Of a stretch of DNA of 64,000 bases, positions 22,456 to 35,612 are shown piece by piece; positions within the stretch are counted from its first letter, which is position 1, and each line of letters opens with the position of its first letter. The DNA is taken from positions 20,534,708 through 20,598,707 of the forward strand of contig CM073896.1 in NCBI GenBank assembly GCA_037176705.1. The letters run 5' to 3'. The stretch comes from Molossus alvarezi (lineage: Eukaryota > Chordata > Mammalia > Chiroptera > Molossidae). Both the position numbers and the translations under genes were made by a program. The notes below the pieces were generated by a model. The model saw only the letters and a list, made by a program, of their open reading frames with translations, had not been told where the DNA came from and did not search any database.

Positions 22456-23984
22456 AAGTGGTTTGTGAAGAAGATATACACAGATGGACATCTGTATACT
22501 CAGGATGTGTTACCGCAGGGATAAGGGACATTAGTTAAGCAGGACTCCTCATTCCTAAAGGTACCATTGCCCTAGTTTTAGCCCATCAGTACCTGCCTTA
22601 CCTCTTCAAAGGAGCTGCCAACCTCCCTGGGTGCATCACATTCATCTTATGTTCTGAATGCCCTAAGGTTTGCCACACCCCGGTTACCATGGCACCAGCC
22701 ATAGACATATTCATCTTAGAGTGAATCAGAATCATAAGGAATTTTGAAACGAGCCACATAGCAATAATTTTATTAGACTTGTGATCTGGAGTAATATGGA
22801 AGGAAAAGACATACCTTGACATTTTTGATCCACTAGCAGGCATAAGTTAGAGGGATATCTTTTTTTGAGTAAAATATTACAAAACAGGACAAGTGAATTG
22901 CTATAAATTGGGGATGGACTTTGGTATACCTTGAAGTCATATGATTTTGTATATTGCTTCAAGTGATATGTGTGTAGATTTTAAAGAGAAGCAGAAATAA
23001 AATCACAATAATGTCCTTAAAAGTTCTATGTTACTTTAAAAAGTATATAATAAAGTCATCTCCAGGTTGTTTCTAAGTTAAAAATTCTAGGAGTCTTTGT
23101 AATAATAGTTAATTTTATTTCTCTAATATGTATATAGATTGAAAATCTTAAAACAGTTAAAATATGTGTACTGAAGAAAACATAGTATAGAAAGGCAATA
23201 CTGTTTAGAGTCACATATAATTAGTTTAAATTACTCTGTACCAACAAGCACTACATGATCTGTAATTATTTGTCCCTCATTTTTCAGAATTTCCTTAGCC
23301 CTCCTGGTACTTGCGGACATAACAAAGTTTCTTCTTTTCTCTCAAGGTATATCGAGAATCCTAATTACTACCAGAGAGTGTCTGTAAGTGGCAAGGAAAA
23401 AGCGTGTTCTAGCAAACAGTAGCAAACACACTTTAATAAGACAAGATTCAACTGACCTGGTTAAAGTACTGATTTTGATTCCATCAGTCTGGAATGAAGA
23501 CTCAGAATCTACCTTCACAGCAATCTTGCATGGGATTCTGATGGTGTTTTTAGACAGACAACAATTTGAATATCAAGAGAATCAAATTAAATGAGTTTAG
23601 GGGCTTTTGACTTTTAGTAATAGAGGAATAGCCCCTTCAGATGGAATTATACCACAAATGACACTTATTAGCTTTGTACAAGTTATTAAAGAAACAAACA
23701 AACAACTGAAGGCATCAGGGAGCAATTAAAAGTGCATAGAAACTGGAGCAGAGTGTACATGGGAAAGAAAGAAATAGCAGTTATTGACTTTCTCATCTTC
23801 TTTGAATTTCCCCCAGAGGGCAAGCCTCAGTTGGTATTTTGTGCATTTTGTGTAGAAATATAGTAGATATTGATGTAAATCATATTTTCCCCAGTTTGCT
23901 AGTGTGAATTGTTATCTCCAGAAACTATATATTCACATCTCCATCCCTCAAACTCATCAATATCACCATATACAGATATATAGA
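22456..23984. other. Unique sequence
   Basis: No gene or repeat family recognised. Frames of 60-80 codons are scattered on both strands and have no support. Confidence 0.5.
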
Positions 23985-24235
23985 GGGTCTAAGAAGATGC
24001 AATTAAGCATTTTGAGAATTGATCACCCTGGATTTTCCAAATGGGCCCTCAATCAGTACAAATATTCCTGTAAGAGACAGGCAGAGCAGAGACACACAAG
24101 CACACCGAGGGGAAGCAGCGTGAAGATGAGGACAGAGATGGGAGTGATATTACCATAAGTCAGGAAACTCCAAGACACACGTGGAGCCCCCAAAGCAAGA
24201 GGCCAGAAATGGATCATGACTCAGCTTCCTGGGGT
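23985..24235 (+). mobile_element. MLT1-type LTR fragment
   Basis: GGATTTTCCAAATGGGCCCT, then ATTCCTGTAAGAGACAGGCAG, GCGTGAAGATGAGGACAGAG and GGGAGTGATATTACCATAAG follow the middle of a MaLR-type LTR. Both ends are missing. Confidence 0.7.
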
Positions 24236-24420
24236 GAGCATAGCCCTGATGGTGCCTTTTCTCCTACTTTTCTGCTTCAGGTGTCTCAACTCTGCTCTGA
24301 GGACTTTCCAGGGACCAACACCCAGGCTTTCACTCAGTTGATATTTTAAATTCATTAGGAAGTTTTTCAGCAAGACCACTGCTGAGCTTTGCTTAGTGTG
24401 CATGTGTGTTAGGTGTCCAG

Positions 24421-24520
24421 TTGAGGCAAGTGGTGGCATGAGGCAAGGAGTAGCATGAAGCAAAGGGTGGAATGAGGCAAGGGGTGCACGAGGCAAGGGG
24501 GTGGCATGAGGCCAGGGGTG
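24421..24520 (+). repeat. Short minisatellite, GGCATGAGGCAAGGGGTG-like unit
   Basis: About five to six degenerate copies of an 18-20 bp G-rich unit containing ATGAGGCAAGG. Confidence 0.85.
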
Positions 24521-24667
24521 TTTGGTTGAACTGTGTGTGTGTGGAGGAGAAAGTGGAAGCTGGCTGAGCCAGATGGTGTGACTGTTACCCCTCTAAAATG
24601 CTGGACTCCTAGGGAGGTAAGCACATTTCTTCTCATAATCGAATATATTTTGTTATTTAATATAGTA

Positions 24668-24795
24668 AGATGGTTTAAAATTAGACAACTTGATTTTGAG
24701 TCCCTGCTCCGCCATTCACTACCTGTCCATGCATTGAAATGTTTTAATGCTCTTGCGACTCAGTTCCTTTATCCATGCAAAGGCTACAAAGACAC
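24668..24795 (+). mobile_element. MIR SINE
   Basis: TTGAGTCCCTGCTCCGCCA, then TTCACTACCTGTCCATGC and GACTCAGTTCCTTTATCCATG follow the central MIR consensus. Confidence 0.72.
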
Positions 24796-25339
24796 ATGCA
24801 CTCCATAGCATTTTTTCAGAATTTTATGATAAAGGCATATACATTTTTAGTATAGTGTATGCCAATTTACTAAACTAAATTATGGCATAGTATGTGCCAA
24901 TTTACTAATGTAGTCCAGAAGAAATAGTAAGTACTTTTTATTATTCTTGTAAGAGAGTTCTAAGCTGTCTGTACTCATTTATTTAAAATACATGTATATT
25001 TGCTTGTCTAATATTTGCAAGTTAACATACAAGGATTGGTCATACTCATGGCCCACTTTCTCTGGAGTCTGGGATGAAAATATCAAGTGGCATTTTATAA
25101 AGCATCATGACATTTTACTTTTCTGGTGACTTCAGGAACTTAGTACACACTACCAAATATAGTATTTATATTAGTGAGCCATAACAGTCTCAAATTCAGA
25201 ATTTTTTCCAAAATCTTATAAACCCTTCCTTAATTTTATCCTATATTAAGTTTGCAGGATATCAATTTTAATGAACGTTTAATCATAAGTCCAATGGTTA
25301 CTTCAGAAATTAATGCATTTTAATGCCACTTACAGTGAA

Positions 25340-25435
25340 CAATTGGAAAGTTCAGTCTCTTTATCTATAAAGTGAAGACAGTAATTCCTACATCATGGAG
25401 TAATTATGGGATTTAAATAAGTAATTGGATATGAA
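25340..25435 (+). mobile_element. MIR SINE fragment
   Basis: CAGTCTCTTTATCTATAAAG, ACAGTAATTCCTACATCATG and TTATGGGATTTAAATAAGTA follow the 3' half of MIR. Confidence 0.7.
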
Positions 25436-25514
25436 ATCCAACGTATGTTTGTCGCCCCCCAAATTGTAGTTATTTCTAATTTATGGTTATTTGTTTTACT
25501 TTTTTTTTTTTTCA

Positions 25515-26124
25515 AGTAACAGGTTTTCTATGCCTTCTGTTATTTCAGTATTTGATTAAATACATATGTATGCTTTAATGGACTTTAATATCTTCTTTTA
25601 GTCTTTTAAGCCAGAAACATGACACTTTAAAGATTGTGTTCTGTATCTGTCATCATAACTTGTTAACAAGTAAAACATAATCACAGTGTAAAAACAGCAG
25701 CTACCCCCACTGCTCTGTCCTTTGAGGTGAGGTATGTGATCACTGGGGAATAGAGTGGTGCACTGTCCCAAGCCCATAAAGAGTAGGTCCATGGGGTCTC
25801 TGCCATTCTGCCTTGATAGAGAGTAAACATGGACCAAAGGCCATCCAGTGACAGTGTAGCTAGATCCACAGTCATTAAACTGATACTTTACTTTGTATAG
25901 AAAGACGAAAGAGAGAGAATGATGACCAGTGACTGATGGCTTGGCTCATTGGCCGCGTCAGGAAGGGAGAAGGATTAGAAATTTGGTGTTAAGAAATTTC
26001 TGAGAAACAGACATACAGCTTTATTTTTAAATGATTGAAATTGTTGATTCATTTAGTCCAATCAAAACTGTATTGATCATTATTTACACCCCTTATATTT
26101 CAGAATCTCTTCTGTAATTGTATT
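25515..26124. other. Unique sequence
   Basis: No gene or repeat family recognised. Frames of 64 and 79 codons on the minus strand overlap each other and look accidental. Confidence 0.5.
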
Positions 26125-26141
26125 ATAAATAGTATACTTTA

Positions 26142-28267
26142 TTTATTTATTTTTTTAAAAAATCTTTATGGTTGAATGTATTACAGATGTTCCTCATTTT
26201 TCTCCCATTGACCCCCTCCTCACCACTCCCGCCCCCCTCCTGCCTTTTAACACTATTGTCTGTGTCCATTGCTTACACATATAAGTTCTTTAGTTTATTT
26301 CTTCCCACGCCCCCCCCAACCCCTTTTCCTTTGAGGTTTGTCAGTCTAGCAATGAATTTGTACTTCTTAATCCCTCACCTTTTTCACCCATTCCCCCAAC
26401 CCCCCTCCCATCTGGCAACCAACAAAATGTTCTCTGTATCTATGAGAATGTTTCTGTTCTGCCTGTTCATTTTGTTTGTAGATTCCATTGTTGATAGATA
26501 TGTATTCATTGCCATTTTGTTTGTTTCATATATTTTATCTTTTTCTTCAAAAAGACCCTTCAGCAATTCATATAATAACGATTTGGTGGCGATGAACTCC
26601 TTTAACTTTCTTGTCTGGGAAACTCTTTATATGGCCATCAATTCTAAATAACAGCTTTGCAGGATAGAGTAATCTTGGTTGTAGGTTCTTGCTTTTCATC
26701 ACTCTGAATATTTCTTGCCACTCACTCCTGGCCTGCAAAGTTTCTTTTGAGAAATCAGCTGACAGTCTTATGGGAGCTCCTTTGTACGTAATGAACTGCT
26801 TTTCTCTCACTGCTTTTAAGATTCTCTCTTTGTCTTGAACCTTTTGCATTTTGATAATGATGTGTCTTGGTGTGGGCCTCTTGGGGTTCATCTTATTTGG
26901 GACTCTCTGTGCTTCCTGGACTTGTATGTCTGTTTCCTTCACCAAGTTAGGAAAGTTTTCTGCCATTATTGTTTTAAACAGGTTTTCAATTTCTTGTTCT
27001 CTTCACTTTCTGGTACCCCCAAGATGTGAATGTTGGCACACTTAAAGTTGTCCCAGAGGCTCCTTACACTATCCTCATTTTTTTGGGGATTCTTTTTTCT
27101 TTTTGCGGCTCTGATTGGGCGTTTTTTGCTTCCTTATATTCCAAATCAATGGTTTGCTTCTTGGATTTACGTACTCTACTATTGAATCTGGGTAAATTAT
27201 TCTTTATTTCAGTTAGTGCCTCCTTCATTTCTGACTGGTCCTTTTTTATGCTCTTGAGGCCCTCACTAAGTTCACTGAGGTTCTCACTAGCAGTATTTTG
27301 AACTCAGCATCTGTTCGGTTGCTTATCTCCATTTCACTTAGTTCTTTTCTTGGGGTTCTGTTCTGTTCTTTCATTTGGAACCTGTTTATTTGTCTCCTCA
27401 TTTGGGCTGCCTCCCTGTGTTTGTTTCTGTGTATTACTTAACTAGAGGTATGGGGCTATCTGAGACAAGATGCTGCTTGTTTTAAAGAATTTAGGAAAGA
27501 CCTGAAGCAGGATGCAAGACAGGCCAATCCTATGGTTAAGCAAGTGGCAACAGCTTGGGTGGGCCTCAAAGTTGGGTGGGGCAGGGCCTCATGGAATCAC
27601 CAGGGTGGGGCTACCAGTGTGAGCCAGGTTGCTGGAGTCCCAGGTATGGCAACTGTCTGCCGCCCCAGGGAAGGGCTCACCAAAGGAACAAAGGCCTCTG
27701 ACATCATGTTTGTCCCCTTGTCCCGGAGAAAGACCCCTCTCTAGCCCTCGCTCCAGTGCCAAACAGCTCAGTTCTTCCCTTATGTCTCTGGTGCCCCTCG
27801 AGCTGCCTCCCTTCCAAGCTTAGAGGGAGTGAGTCCAGTAAGTCCATGTGTGGGCCCTTTAAGGAGCTGCCTGGGGCTCCAGCTGCGTCAGCCTCCTTGA
27901 GCCTCATTTCCATGGTTTTTCCAGCCAGAAGTTATGGGGACTTCTCTTCCTAGCACTGGAACCCAGAGCGGGGTGCCTGGTGTGGGATGGGGACCCCTCA
28001 GTCCTCAGAGAGGACCTTCCCAGCCGAGGTGTCCTCCTGATTTTTATCTATCACACGTGGGTGTGGGACCAGCCCATTGGGCCTCCGCCCCTCCTAGGAG
28101 TCTGGATGTGGCTGCTGCTTTAATTCCGTAGTTGTAAGACTTCCGTTCAGCTTGATTTCAGGCAGTTTTGAATGATGGCTGTTTTGTAGTTTAGTTGTAA
28201 CTTTGATGTGGTTGTGGGAGGATGCGATACCGCATTTACCTACGCCACCATCTTGACTGGAAGTCTC
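26142..28267 (-). mobile_element. Half-L1 (HAL1-type): 5'UTR-ORF1-3'UTR, no ORF2
   Basis: The perfect 17-bp duplication ATAAATAGTATACTTTA lies at 26125-26141 and 28268-28284, so this 2.1-kb unit inserted as one piece. On the minus strand it reads 5' UTR (28267 to about 27420), ORF1 (about 27400-26570) and then directly an L1 3' UTR (about 26550-26142) with the T-rich tail at the left. There is no endonuclease or reverse transcriptase sequence between ORF1 and the 3' UTR. HAL1 elements with this structure are known in mammals; they rely on L1 ORF2p in trans. A one-off ORF2 deletion is the alternative. The 5' end seems essentially complete. Confidence 0.88.
26568..27400 (-). pseudogene. ORF1 remnant of the half-L1
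   Basis: The best-kept part is a 132-codon frame at 26966-26568, which covers the RRM and C-terminal domain of L1 ORF1p. Legible motifs on the minus strand include PKRPTPRHIIIKMQ, QDKERILKAVREKQ, SKETLQARSEWQE and RLLYPAKLLFRIDGHIKSF. Upstream, the coiled-coil part runs to about 27400 but is broken by stops and frameshifts. In the family this protein binds RNA and trimerises. The product here would lack the trimerisation region and a proper start. Confidence 0.82.
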
Positions 28268-28284
28268 ATAAATAGTATACTTTA

Positions 28285-28767
28285 AATTTACACTTGGTTT
28301 TGAAAGCTTGATACATTCAGATTTGAATTTTTATTTTCTGTTTCAATTCTATGTTCAAATACTTAATTTAAATAGTTCGAGTACTTGGTTAAAAAGCATA
28401 ACAAACAAAACAAAAAACCCTCTCATCTGTCTACGGGGTCTGCCATACATACTCTCTTAACTTATTTGTAAGACAATCTTTTATTTTGGATGTTTGGGAA
28501 TAAAAGATATGTGGAAAGAGATGAATGGATGTAATTATAGCCCATCATCTAAAATGACATGAACTCACTGAAACTTGTTTGCTAGTTAGTCCACATTTTT
28601 TAAGCCTAAAAAGAAGTTTTATAGCAGAATAATTTTTCAGACAAGTTGTAATTTCATTAAGATTATTGCTAAGTTTTCATCCATTGATTAGTTTTTATTA
28701 TATAGCTTCTTCAAAAATGGTTGTATTTGATTAACCTAATATGTATGGAGTACCTTGTATACATATA
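28285..28767. other. Unique AT-rich sequence
   Basis: Nothing recognised. Confidence 0.5.
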
Positions 28768-28769
28768 TA

Positions 28770-28895
28770 CAGGGGTGGGCAAAATGAAGTTTACAGCTAT
28801 AGTACAAATAAATAATATAATATTTAATAAATAATAATATGGGAATAAACTGCTTCACATGCTAATAACTGTAAACCCACCTTTGCCCTCCACTG
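28770..28895. mobile_element. Mariner-type MITE
   Basis: A 126-bp element with TA on both sides (28768-28769 and 28896-28897). Its ends begin CAGGGGTGGGCAAAATGAAG and, on the other strand, CAGTGGAGGGCAAAGGTGGG, both running on to GTTTACAG. That gives 27-bp inverted repeats matching at about 20 positions. The AT-rich middle has no transposase frame. It fits a non-autonomous Tc1/mariner family I recall from bat genomes. Confidence 0.85.
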
Positions 28896-28897
28896 TA

Positions 28898-30529
28898 TTT
28901 TGCTTTTTAAAATATCTTCTAAATGAAAGACACATTTCAAAGGTCTCCCCAAAACTTAAAATCAGACTCACCACATCAGGCATCTTTGAGTTTTTTAATA
29001 GAACTAGATATTGGGAGAACAAAATTGAGTGGATCTGACAGAAGAGTAAATAGAATTATGAATTATGTTAACATATTAAAATTACCGCATTGCAGAATTG
29101 ATTTTCCCCTGTGGTTTTAAACCGACATTTATAACCTTTGTTAATACAATGCTGTCTTTCTCCTGAGAATTACAATCACCTTATATTTTCTGCCACATCT
29201 TGGTTGAGCAGCGGAACTTTACTTTATTATCCTTTCTCTGTTTCTGAAGCAGAATCACAAGACTCTGCTGTGTCTGTTTCAGCAAGAGTTCAAGTCTCTG
29301 GAGAGTCTAATATTTAAAACAAAATCTTGCTTAAAATTCCAAGTTAAATCAACCTCATTTAAAAGTATAGCCAATAGCTGCCCCTTAAAAAGAATAACGA
29401 AGAATTAAATTTGTAAAGACAATCTGGCTTAAGGGGTATAGTGTGAGATGAGCCTGGGGAGAGGAGGGTTCCTTGTGTATAACGTGGGAAGGCTGCAATG
29501 AGCCTGCATGCTTACATTTGCTAATATGTAGAGAAACCCCAAAGGATGTTAATACACTCCAATGTTCAAGGCATGTTTTCCTTCATTCTATAACTAATTT
29601 TCAAGTTCTATAACAGGAGTTATAAAAGATTAGGTGGGGGGCAGTTAAAAATAAGCAACAACCGAATACCTCACATCCAGGACCAGAGTCTATTTTTAGT
29701 GTCTACAAAATGTGCTTTCCTATTCTGTGTAGATGCATTGGAAATGAGTAACAAACAAACAAAATAAATAAAAGAGGAGAGAGAGAGAGGAGAGACTGAT
29801 AATCTGGGCCAATAAAGCAATAAAGATACTTGGAAATGTGGTATAGGAATGCAGACAACCATCCAGAGGGTTCGGCGAATATATATCAAACTCTGAGGCA
29901 TTGGAATGTACAAGTCTCACGTCTCACTTTCCAGCGTGGAGAACAGTAAAAGTAGAGCTGTGGCCCTTCAGAGAAAGGATCTAGACAGTAGACAGATAAC
30001 TAGTGTAGGGATTTGGGAATGGAAGGAAAGCTCAAAAGCTAGTTAGCAAAAGCCACGCCATATTCATAGTTTCTAGTTCCATTATCATTAAAGTTGTAAG
30101 GAACTCAAATAGCCAGATATAAAACCCTCCTTAGAATAGAATTAAAATGTAGCCTGATTTTCTTTTGAGGAATATAAGGTGAGTCTTGAGCTACTCAAAT
30201 ACCTATGTATTCCAAAATGATTAAGATACTGAAAGAAGAGTTTAAGTAAAAGAGAGAGAGCAAATAGTCTTATTAGAATAAAAAAATAGGATTACTACCA
30301 AGAACTTGGCTTGACTTTATTGTGAGCCACTGTGCCTTACTGCTATGTCTACTTTGCTCATTTCACTTTAATAAAGACCTTAATAATCAGCTTAGTAAAG
30401 TATGAAAAATTATTCAATAAATTATTTAATTAAGTATCAACCAATTGTCTAAAGCTGGTTAACACCCACATCCTTTATGAGATAAACCATCTAAAGATTC
30501 CCTCGGGTTACAGTAAGCATTTATTTTAA
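28898..30529. other. Unique sequence
   Basis: No gene or repeat family recognised. A short GA-rich run lies near 29778. Confidence 0.5.
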
Positions 30530-31095
30530 AAATGTTAATGTAATTTCATTTTATTTTTAATAGCTTTAATACATTTACTGATGTGTGATTGATATACAAA
30601 GAACTACATGTATTCATGTATACAATCTGATGAGTTGGGACATTTGTAAATACCCATCATACCTTCACTACAATGAAGGTTATAGATGTATCCAACACCT
30701 TTCAGAGTTCCTTGTGTGCCTTTGTGTTCTGTGTGTGTGTGTGTGTGTATCTTTTATGTTAAGAATACTTACTATGAGATCTATCATAACAAATTTTAAG
30801 TGAACAATATGGTACTGTAGGCACCATGTTGAATAGCAGGTCTCTAGAACTTTATCTTGCATAACTAAAGCTTTTATACCCATTGTATAGAAATGCCACA
30901 TTTTCCCCAACCTACAGTCCCTGGCAACTAGTTATTATATTATCTGCATTTATAAGTTTGATGATTTTAGATACCTTAAGCAAATGGAATCATGCAGTAT
31001 TTGTCTTTCTGTGACTGGCTTATTTCACATGACATAATGTTCTCCGGGTTCATCCATGTTGTCACAAACAGCAGGGTTTCCTTCTTTTAAGACTA
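30530..31095 (-). mobile_element. Old L1M 3' UTR fragment, antisense
   Basis: GTGTGATTGATATACAAAGA, then TTGAATAGCAGGTCTCTAGA, CCTGGCAACTAGTTATTAT, GGAATCATGCAGTATTTGTC, GACTGGCTTATTTCACATGA and CGGGTTCATCCATGTTGTC form the usual antisense order of an L1M 3' end. A (TG)n tract near 30731 has grown inside. Confidence 0.82.
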
Positions 31096-33900
31096 AATAC
31101 TATTTAGTACATATTTACTTTATAATATTCATGGGGTAATTAGAATCAAATTTTTGAAATAGTGTGGTTTTATATTATTTTTATTTAATAATTACATTAG
31201 ATTAAAATATGGACACACATTTGAATTCTTAATTGCCATGGTGATTAGACAAAAAGCTATTGGGAAAGATACATTTCCCATCATAAATTTAGTGGCATTT
31301 CTATTTTAGAAAGATGACGCTTGTATAATTAAGAGATCATTCAATTCTATGTTTAAGATGCAAAAATACCCTCATTAAGTTACTGTTAATGGCCTGTTAT
31401 TTTTCACTGTGAAGCTTTATTTGGAAACCATAGCAGACATTTTTACTCTAATCAGAGGGTACTTGCAAACAAGTGGCTAAATAAGGCCAAGTGCAGTACT
31501 GATGTTAAAATATTGATAGGGCTTGCCTTTTTGTGAGGGTATAAATGATTGGCTTCAAAGAGAGAGCTGTAACTATTGATTTCTCTCCAAGGAGAAGTAT
31601 TTAAGTTTATGTTTCTTGTTTCCTCTACAAATACTTAAAAGTCTGAATTCTGCAATTTACCACTTGAAAAGAAAACACAGAAATCAACGCACAATACCAA
31701 GTCCAGATTTTTATTATCGTCATTAAGTTGCCTCTTTCTTCAGGCTGACAAGACTCTTAGTCTGAGCTGCTGATCCTGCTCCTCTTTGCCGATCATTATT
31801 TTATCTTATTTGGTAAATCTCTATGACAGTTTTATTGCAGGCTGAAAGCAGAATTGATCTTAGCCTCGTTTACTTAGACTACCATTTCAAAGGACACAGA
31901 TATGCCCCATTAATGGGAACTTTGAAGAGAAACAAAATTAAGTACAATCTTAGCTTAATACAATGCTGTCTTTCCCTGTAGCAATGTCCTCTCATTATGC
32001 AAAATCAACTCTCAGAGTGACGTATTCATTAAAAAGTGAGATTGTTTATTTCCCGTGAAAATTACATTGAATATCGGATTCTTCAGCTGCATAACCTCAG
32101 GATGACTTTAAATGCGCCCCGTTTTACTTTGAGTGCTGGGTGCAGAACCAGTGCACGTGGTAGGGACGGGAATTGTGGGCATCACAGCACGTGGAGGGCG
32201 GTCGCTCACTTCAGTGAAGAACTGACTTCGCTTACATCAGTTATGATGTATCTGGGCACTTACTAAAGTAAGTTACGTGAGAGGAGAGCTTACATCTTTT
32301 TCCTCCTTGTTTTTATGTAATATTTAATAGGATGTGTGCTTACCCTGTTGTATGTACTGTATTAGTAATTTAAGATACATTTATCAATGTGCTTAGTTTC
32401 AAAGACTAATGAACAGATCTATTAATCTACCACTGTGATAAATTCATTAGAAGATGTAACTATTTTACTATAGAAGCACATCTAACCATGTCACCAAAGA
32501 AAGGACGGCATAGGGCAGCTTCCTAAAGAGCGGGGTGTCCTCACTAAAGCGAAGCACATTTAGTGGGAGTTGGAGTCAGTCTGGTGAAGACCCGTGTTCA
32601 GAGACAAGGGCTCAGGTTAAAGCCTCAGTGAGCCTGGGGCATGGAGCCCTGTAACAGGTCTCAGTAAGAAAAGTGCTGGGCTCATTCATGTAAGGATTAT
32701 TTGCGCTTGAATTTAGTGACTAATAATTAATGAAAGTGAAATTAAGAGATATTATTGAAGATACATTAAAAGCTAGAATTGATAGAGTTTAGTGACTGGA
32801 GGTAAGGAATTAGAAGTAGCGCTGATAGCTCAGTTTCTTAGTTTCAGCTACCCGGTAGAGGGAATATCACTTAATGAACTCAGAAATCTAAGTGAATGTT
32901 GAGTGGAAGATGGTGTGGTCAATTTGGAAACATAGAAGGAATCATTTAATATGCACATTGGGCCATTAGTTCAAGTGTGACATCCATGCTGATGATAAAT
33001 TAAGTGCTTTATTTGAATACAGTAATTTGTTTGAATGAGTATACACTAGGAGAGTATAAGGAGGGACACCTGGACAGCACTAGAACACAAGGGCTGGGCA
33101 TGCAGAGATTGGCTCCAGGAGGGATCTGGAAAGCAAAGCAGAAACAGGTGCGACGAGAGCAGATACAAGGAAATGCAGTTCTGAGTAGAAATGGATGGGC
33201 CATAGGCTCATGAGGTAGACAGGTGGCAGACACAAATTTAATAATTTGAAGAGAAATGACTAAAACAACAATTTAAAAAGGTGTAGGCCCTGTGATGAAA
33301 AACCAAGGACACAGTGTCGTATCCCAGGTTTACAAACAGGATAGAGGGTTAATTCCTAACACCCAGGTCCTGCTAAGTAGGGGAAAGTGGAGGGAGTGGT
33401 TACCTTAATTGGAAGGGCCCCAGATCCTCACTGATGACCCTGAGGAGAGCAAGACAAGGTGGAGGTGGTAGGAGAGAACCGATTAGAGCGAATTCAAAGG
33501 TGACTATGGGCAACTCTGTCTTAGCCATTTCTCGAAAAGTCCATTCAGTGAATAAAAGAAGCAATGAATAATTACAGAAATAACCAGAAAAAAAATGACA
33601 AATGCAAGCAAGGGACACATTAGGAAGAACAAGCTCTTTCTTCATTATTATTAAGAGGTGGATATAACCAAGTAAACAAAATAATACTTTTAGTATAGAA
33701 TAGATACAGGTAATATAGTTTTCTTGCTTTTCTTTATGTTTCCTTGAGGTCAGATCATGGTAATGAGAGGGGAATTAAGAGATTGAAACAAAAGGACCTG
33801 GACAAAAAATATTCTTAGATTCCTCTTCTGATTCTAAAGACTATGAACTTTCACCAACATCAACTAAGTAAAAGGTTTATAGTTTTCAGTTCACCTTGAC
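31096..33900. other. Longest repeat-poor stretch on the left half
   Basis: I recognise no transposon here. The part at about 31380-32280 is balanced in composition and free of low-complexity tracts, so it is a candidate for conserved non-coding DNA, although conservation cannot be judged from one sequence. Frames of 69-81 codons near 32036, 33004 and 33400 have no family features or splice context. Confidence 0.45.
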
Positions 33901-35580
33901 CTGTTGTCATTCTGTCATTTATTAACATTGGGCTTGCATTATGGGAAATGGGTAAAATAACTAGCAGTAATATACATATATATATTACTCCACCTTGGCA
34001 TAGATACTGATACGCCATCATGATAGAATTTACCATAGCTTAGTGAAGTAAAAACCTCTCAACAATTTAGATAAAATTGGCTTACCAGTTCGGTGAATAA
34101 TCAATTTAATTAAAATGCTTTTATGTGATACTCTTTATAAAGAGGAAAATAACCAGTATATCTGGAGATATTCATATTTAGAACAATGTATTAGGCTGTC
34201 TTTGTTTTTTCTGATCTAGAGATCTATGTTATACTTTGTTTTCCAGTTGTAAACAATTTCTGAGAAGCTAATAAGTGTTCACACATATGTAAAACAATTC
34301 ACACAGTTTGTTTTACATCATAATAGATAATTTCTATTATTCTTATTTTCATTATTAATATTATGATTCCATTGTCATATATAAATTAACATCATTTACT
34401 TATCAACAGAAATAAACTGAAAGAAGATGGGTATTAAGTACTTTTCATGTATCTTGTTTTCTAAAAGGAATGTGGCTTTTTGGCCATGATTGTGTAGAGA
34501 GAAGTTTGAATAGGAGCATCTAGGACCTTTCCATTCAGAGTAATTTTATAAAAGATGTCAGCATATTTGCAGTACTCCTTTTCTAAGTATGTCTACTTGC
34601 AATGCAGATGGAGGGCAGAACCTAGTGTGACAGAAGGTGATAATGGTCAGACATATGAGAATTTCTGGAAAGACTCTGTTTTTTCCTAATAGAATGACCA
34701 CTTAGAAGGTAAAACAAGATGGGAAGGCATACAGGCACCAATTCATTTAACTGTGGGAGCGTTCTTCTATCCATCTGTACGTGCATCCATCTATCCATTT
34801 GTAAATCACCCATTTATTATATAACTTCTGGAGTATAAACTTGTACAGAACAAAAAACAGACAATGTGTCTAATTTCATGTACAGTCTGTCTAGAGAGTG
34901 GCCATACAGGCACAAAGATAAATATTATATGGAATAATCTTATGTGGGAGTGTGCAATGAATAGTTTAATATTGGAAGTAAAGGAAATAGTTCAACAGAA
35001 AATGGAATCTAAGATAAGAATTAAAGAATTACTAGATGAAAATTGATAGTCAACGTGAGGAGAACATTCCTGGCAAAATAAACAATGTGTGTGTGTCAGG
35101 GAATAAATAAAAACAACCTGGTACCTTAAGAGATCATCGTTTGCTCTTATTTTTCTTTGTGTTTAAACCACGTTGTTTTATTTTATTTTTTCTCCAAAGA
35201 AAGGTGTCAGATGCTTTTTTGCCGCAAACATAGCTCTTTCCTTCTCTGTACTCTGTTTCAATTTTACCATTGAAAATGAATTAGTATGCTTCATTAAAAT
35301 TTGGCTTTGGAGCCAGAAACTCAATTAATGTTTGTCATAAATCCTGGCATCATATGTTGCTCCAGTGTTCCAAAGGTGAACTTATGTGAGAAGAAATGAT
35401 TATCCATTACAAATTATGAGCATTCAGGGCTTCATGGATGAGACAGGTCAATAGTCACACAGACAAATGTGTGAAACATATAAAGTATATACTTTCTAAA
35501 AATTGTGATGGTACTATGGCAAAAGCCAATTATATCATGATTTACAAGAGACTATGTAATGTGTCAGATTATAATGTGTA

Positions 35581-35612
<32 letters not shown>

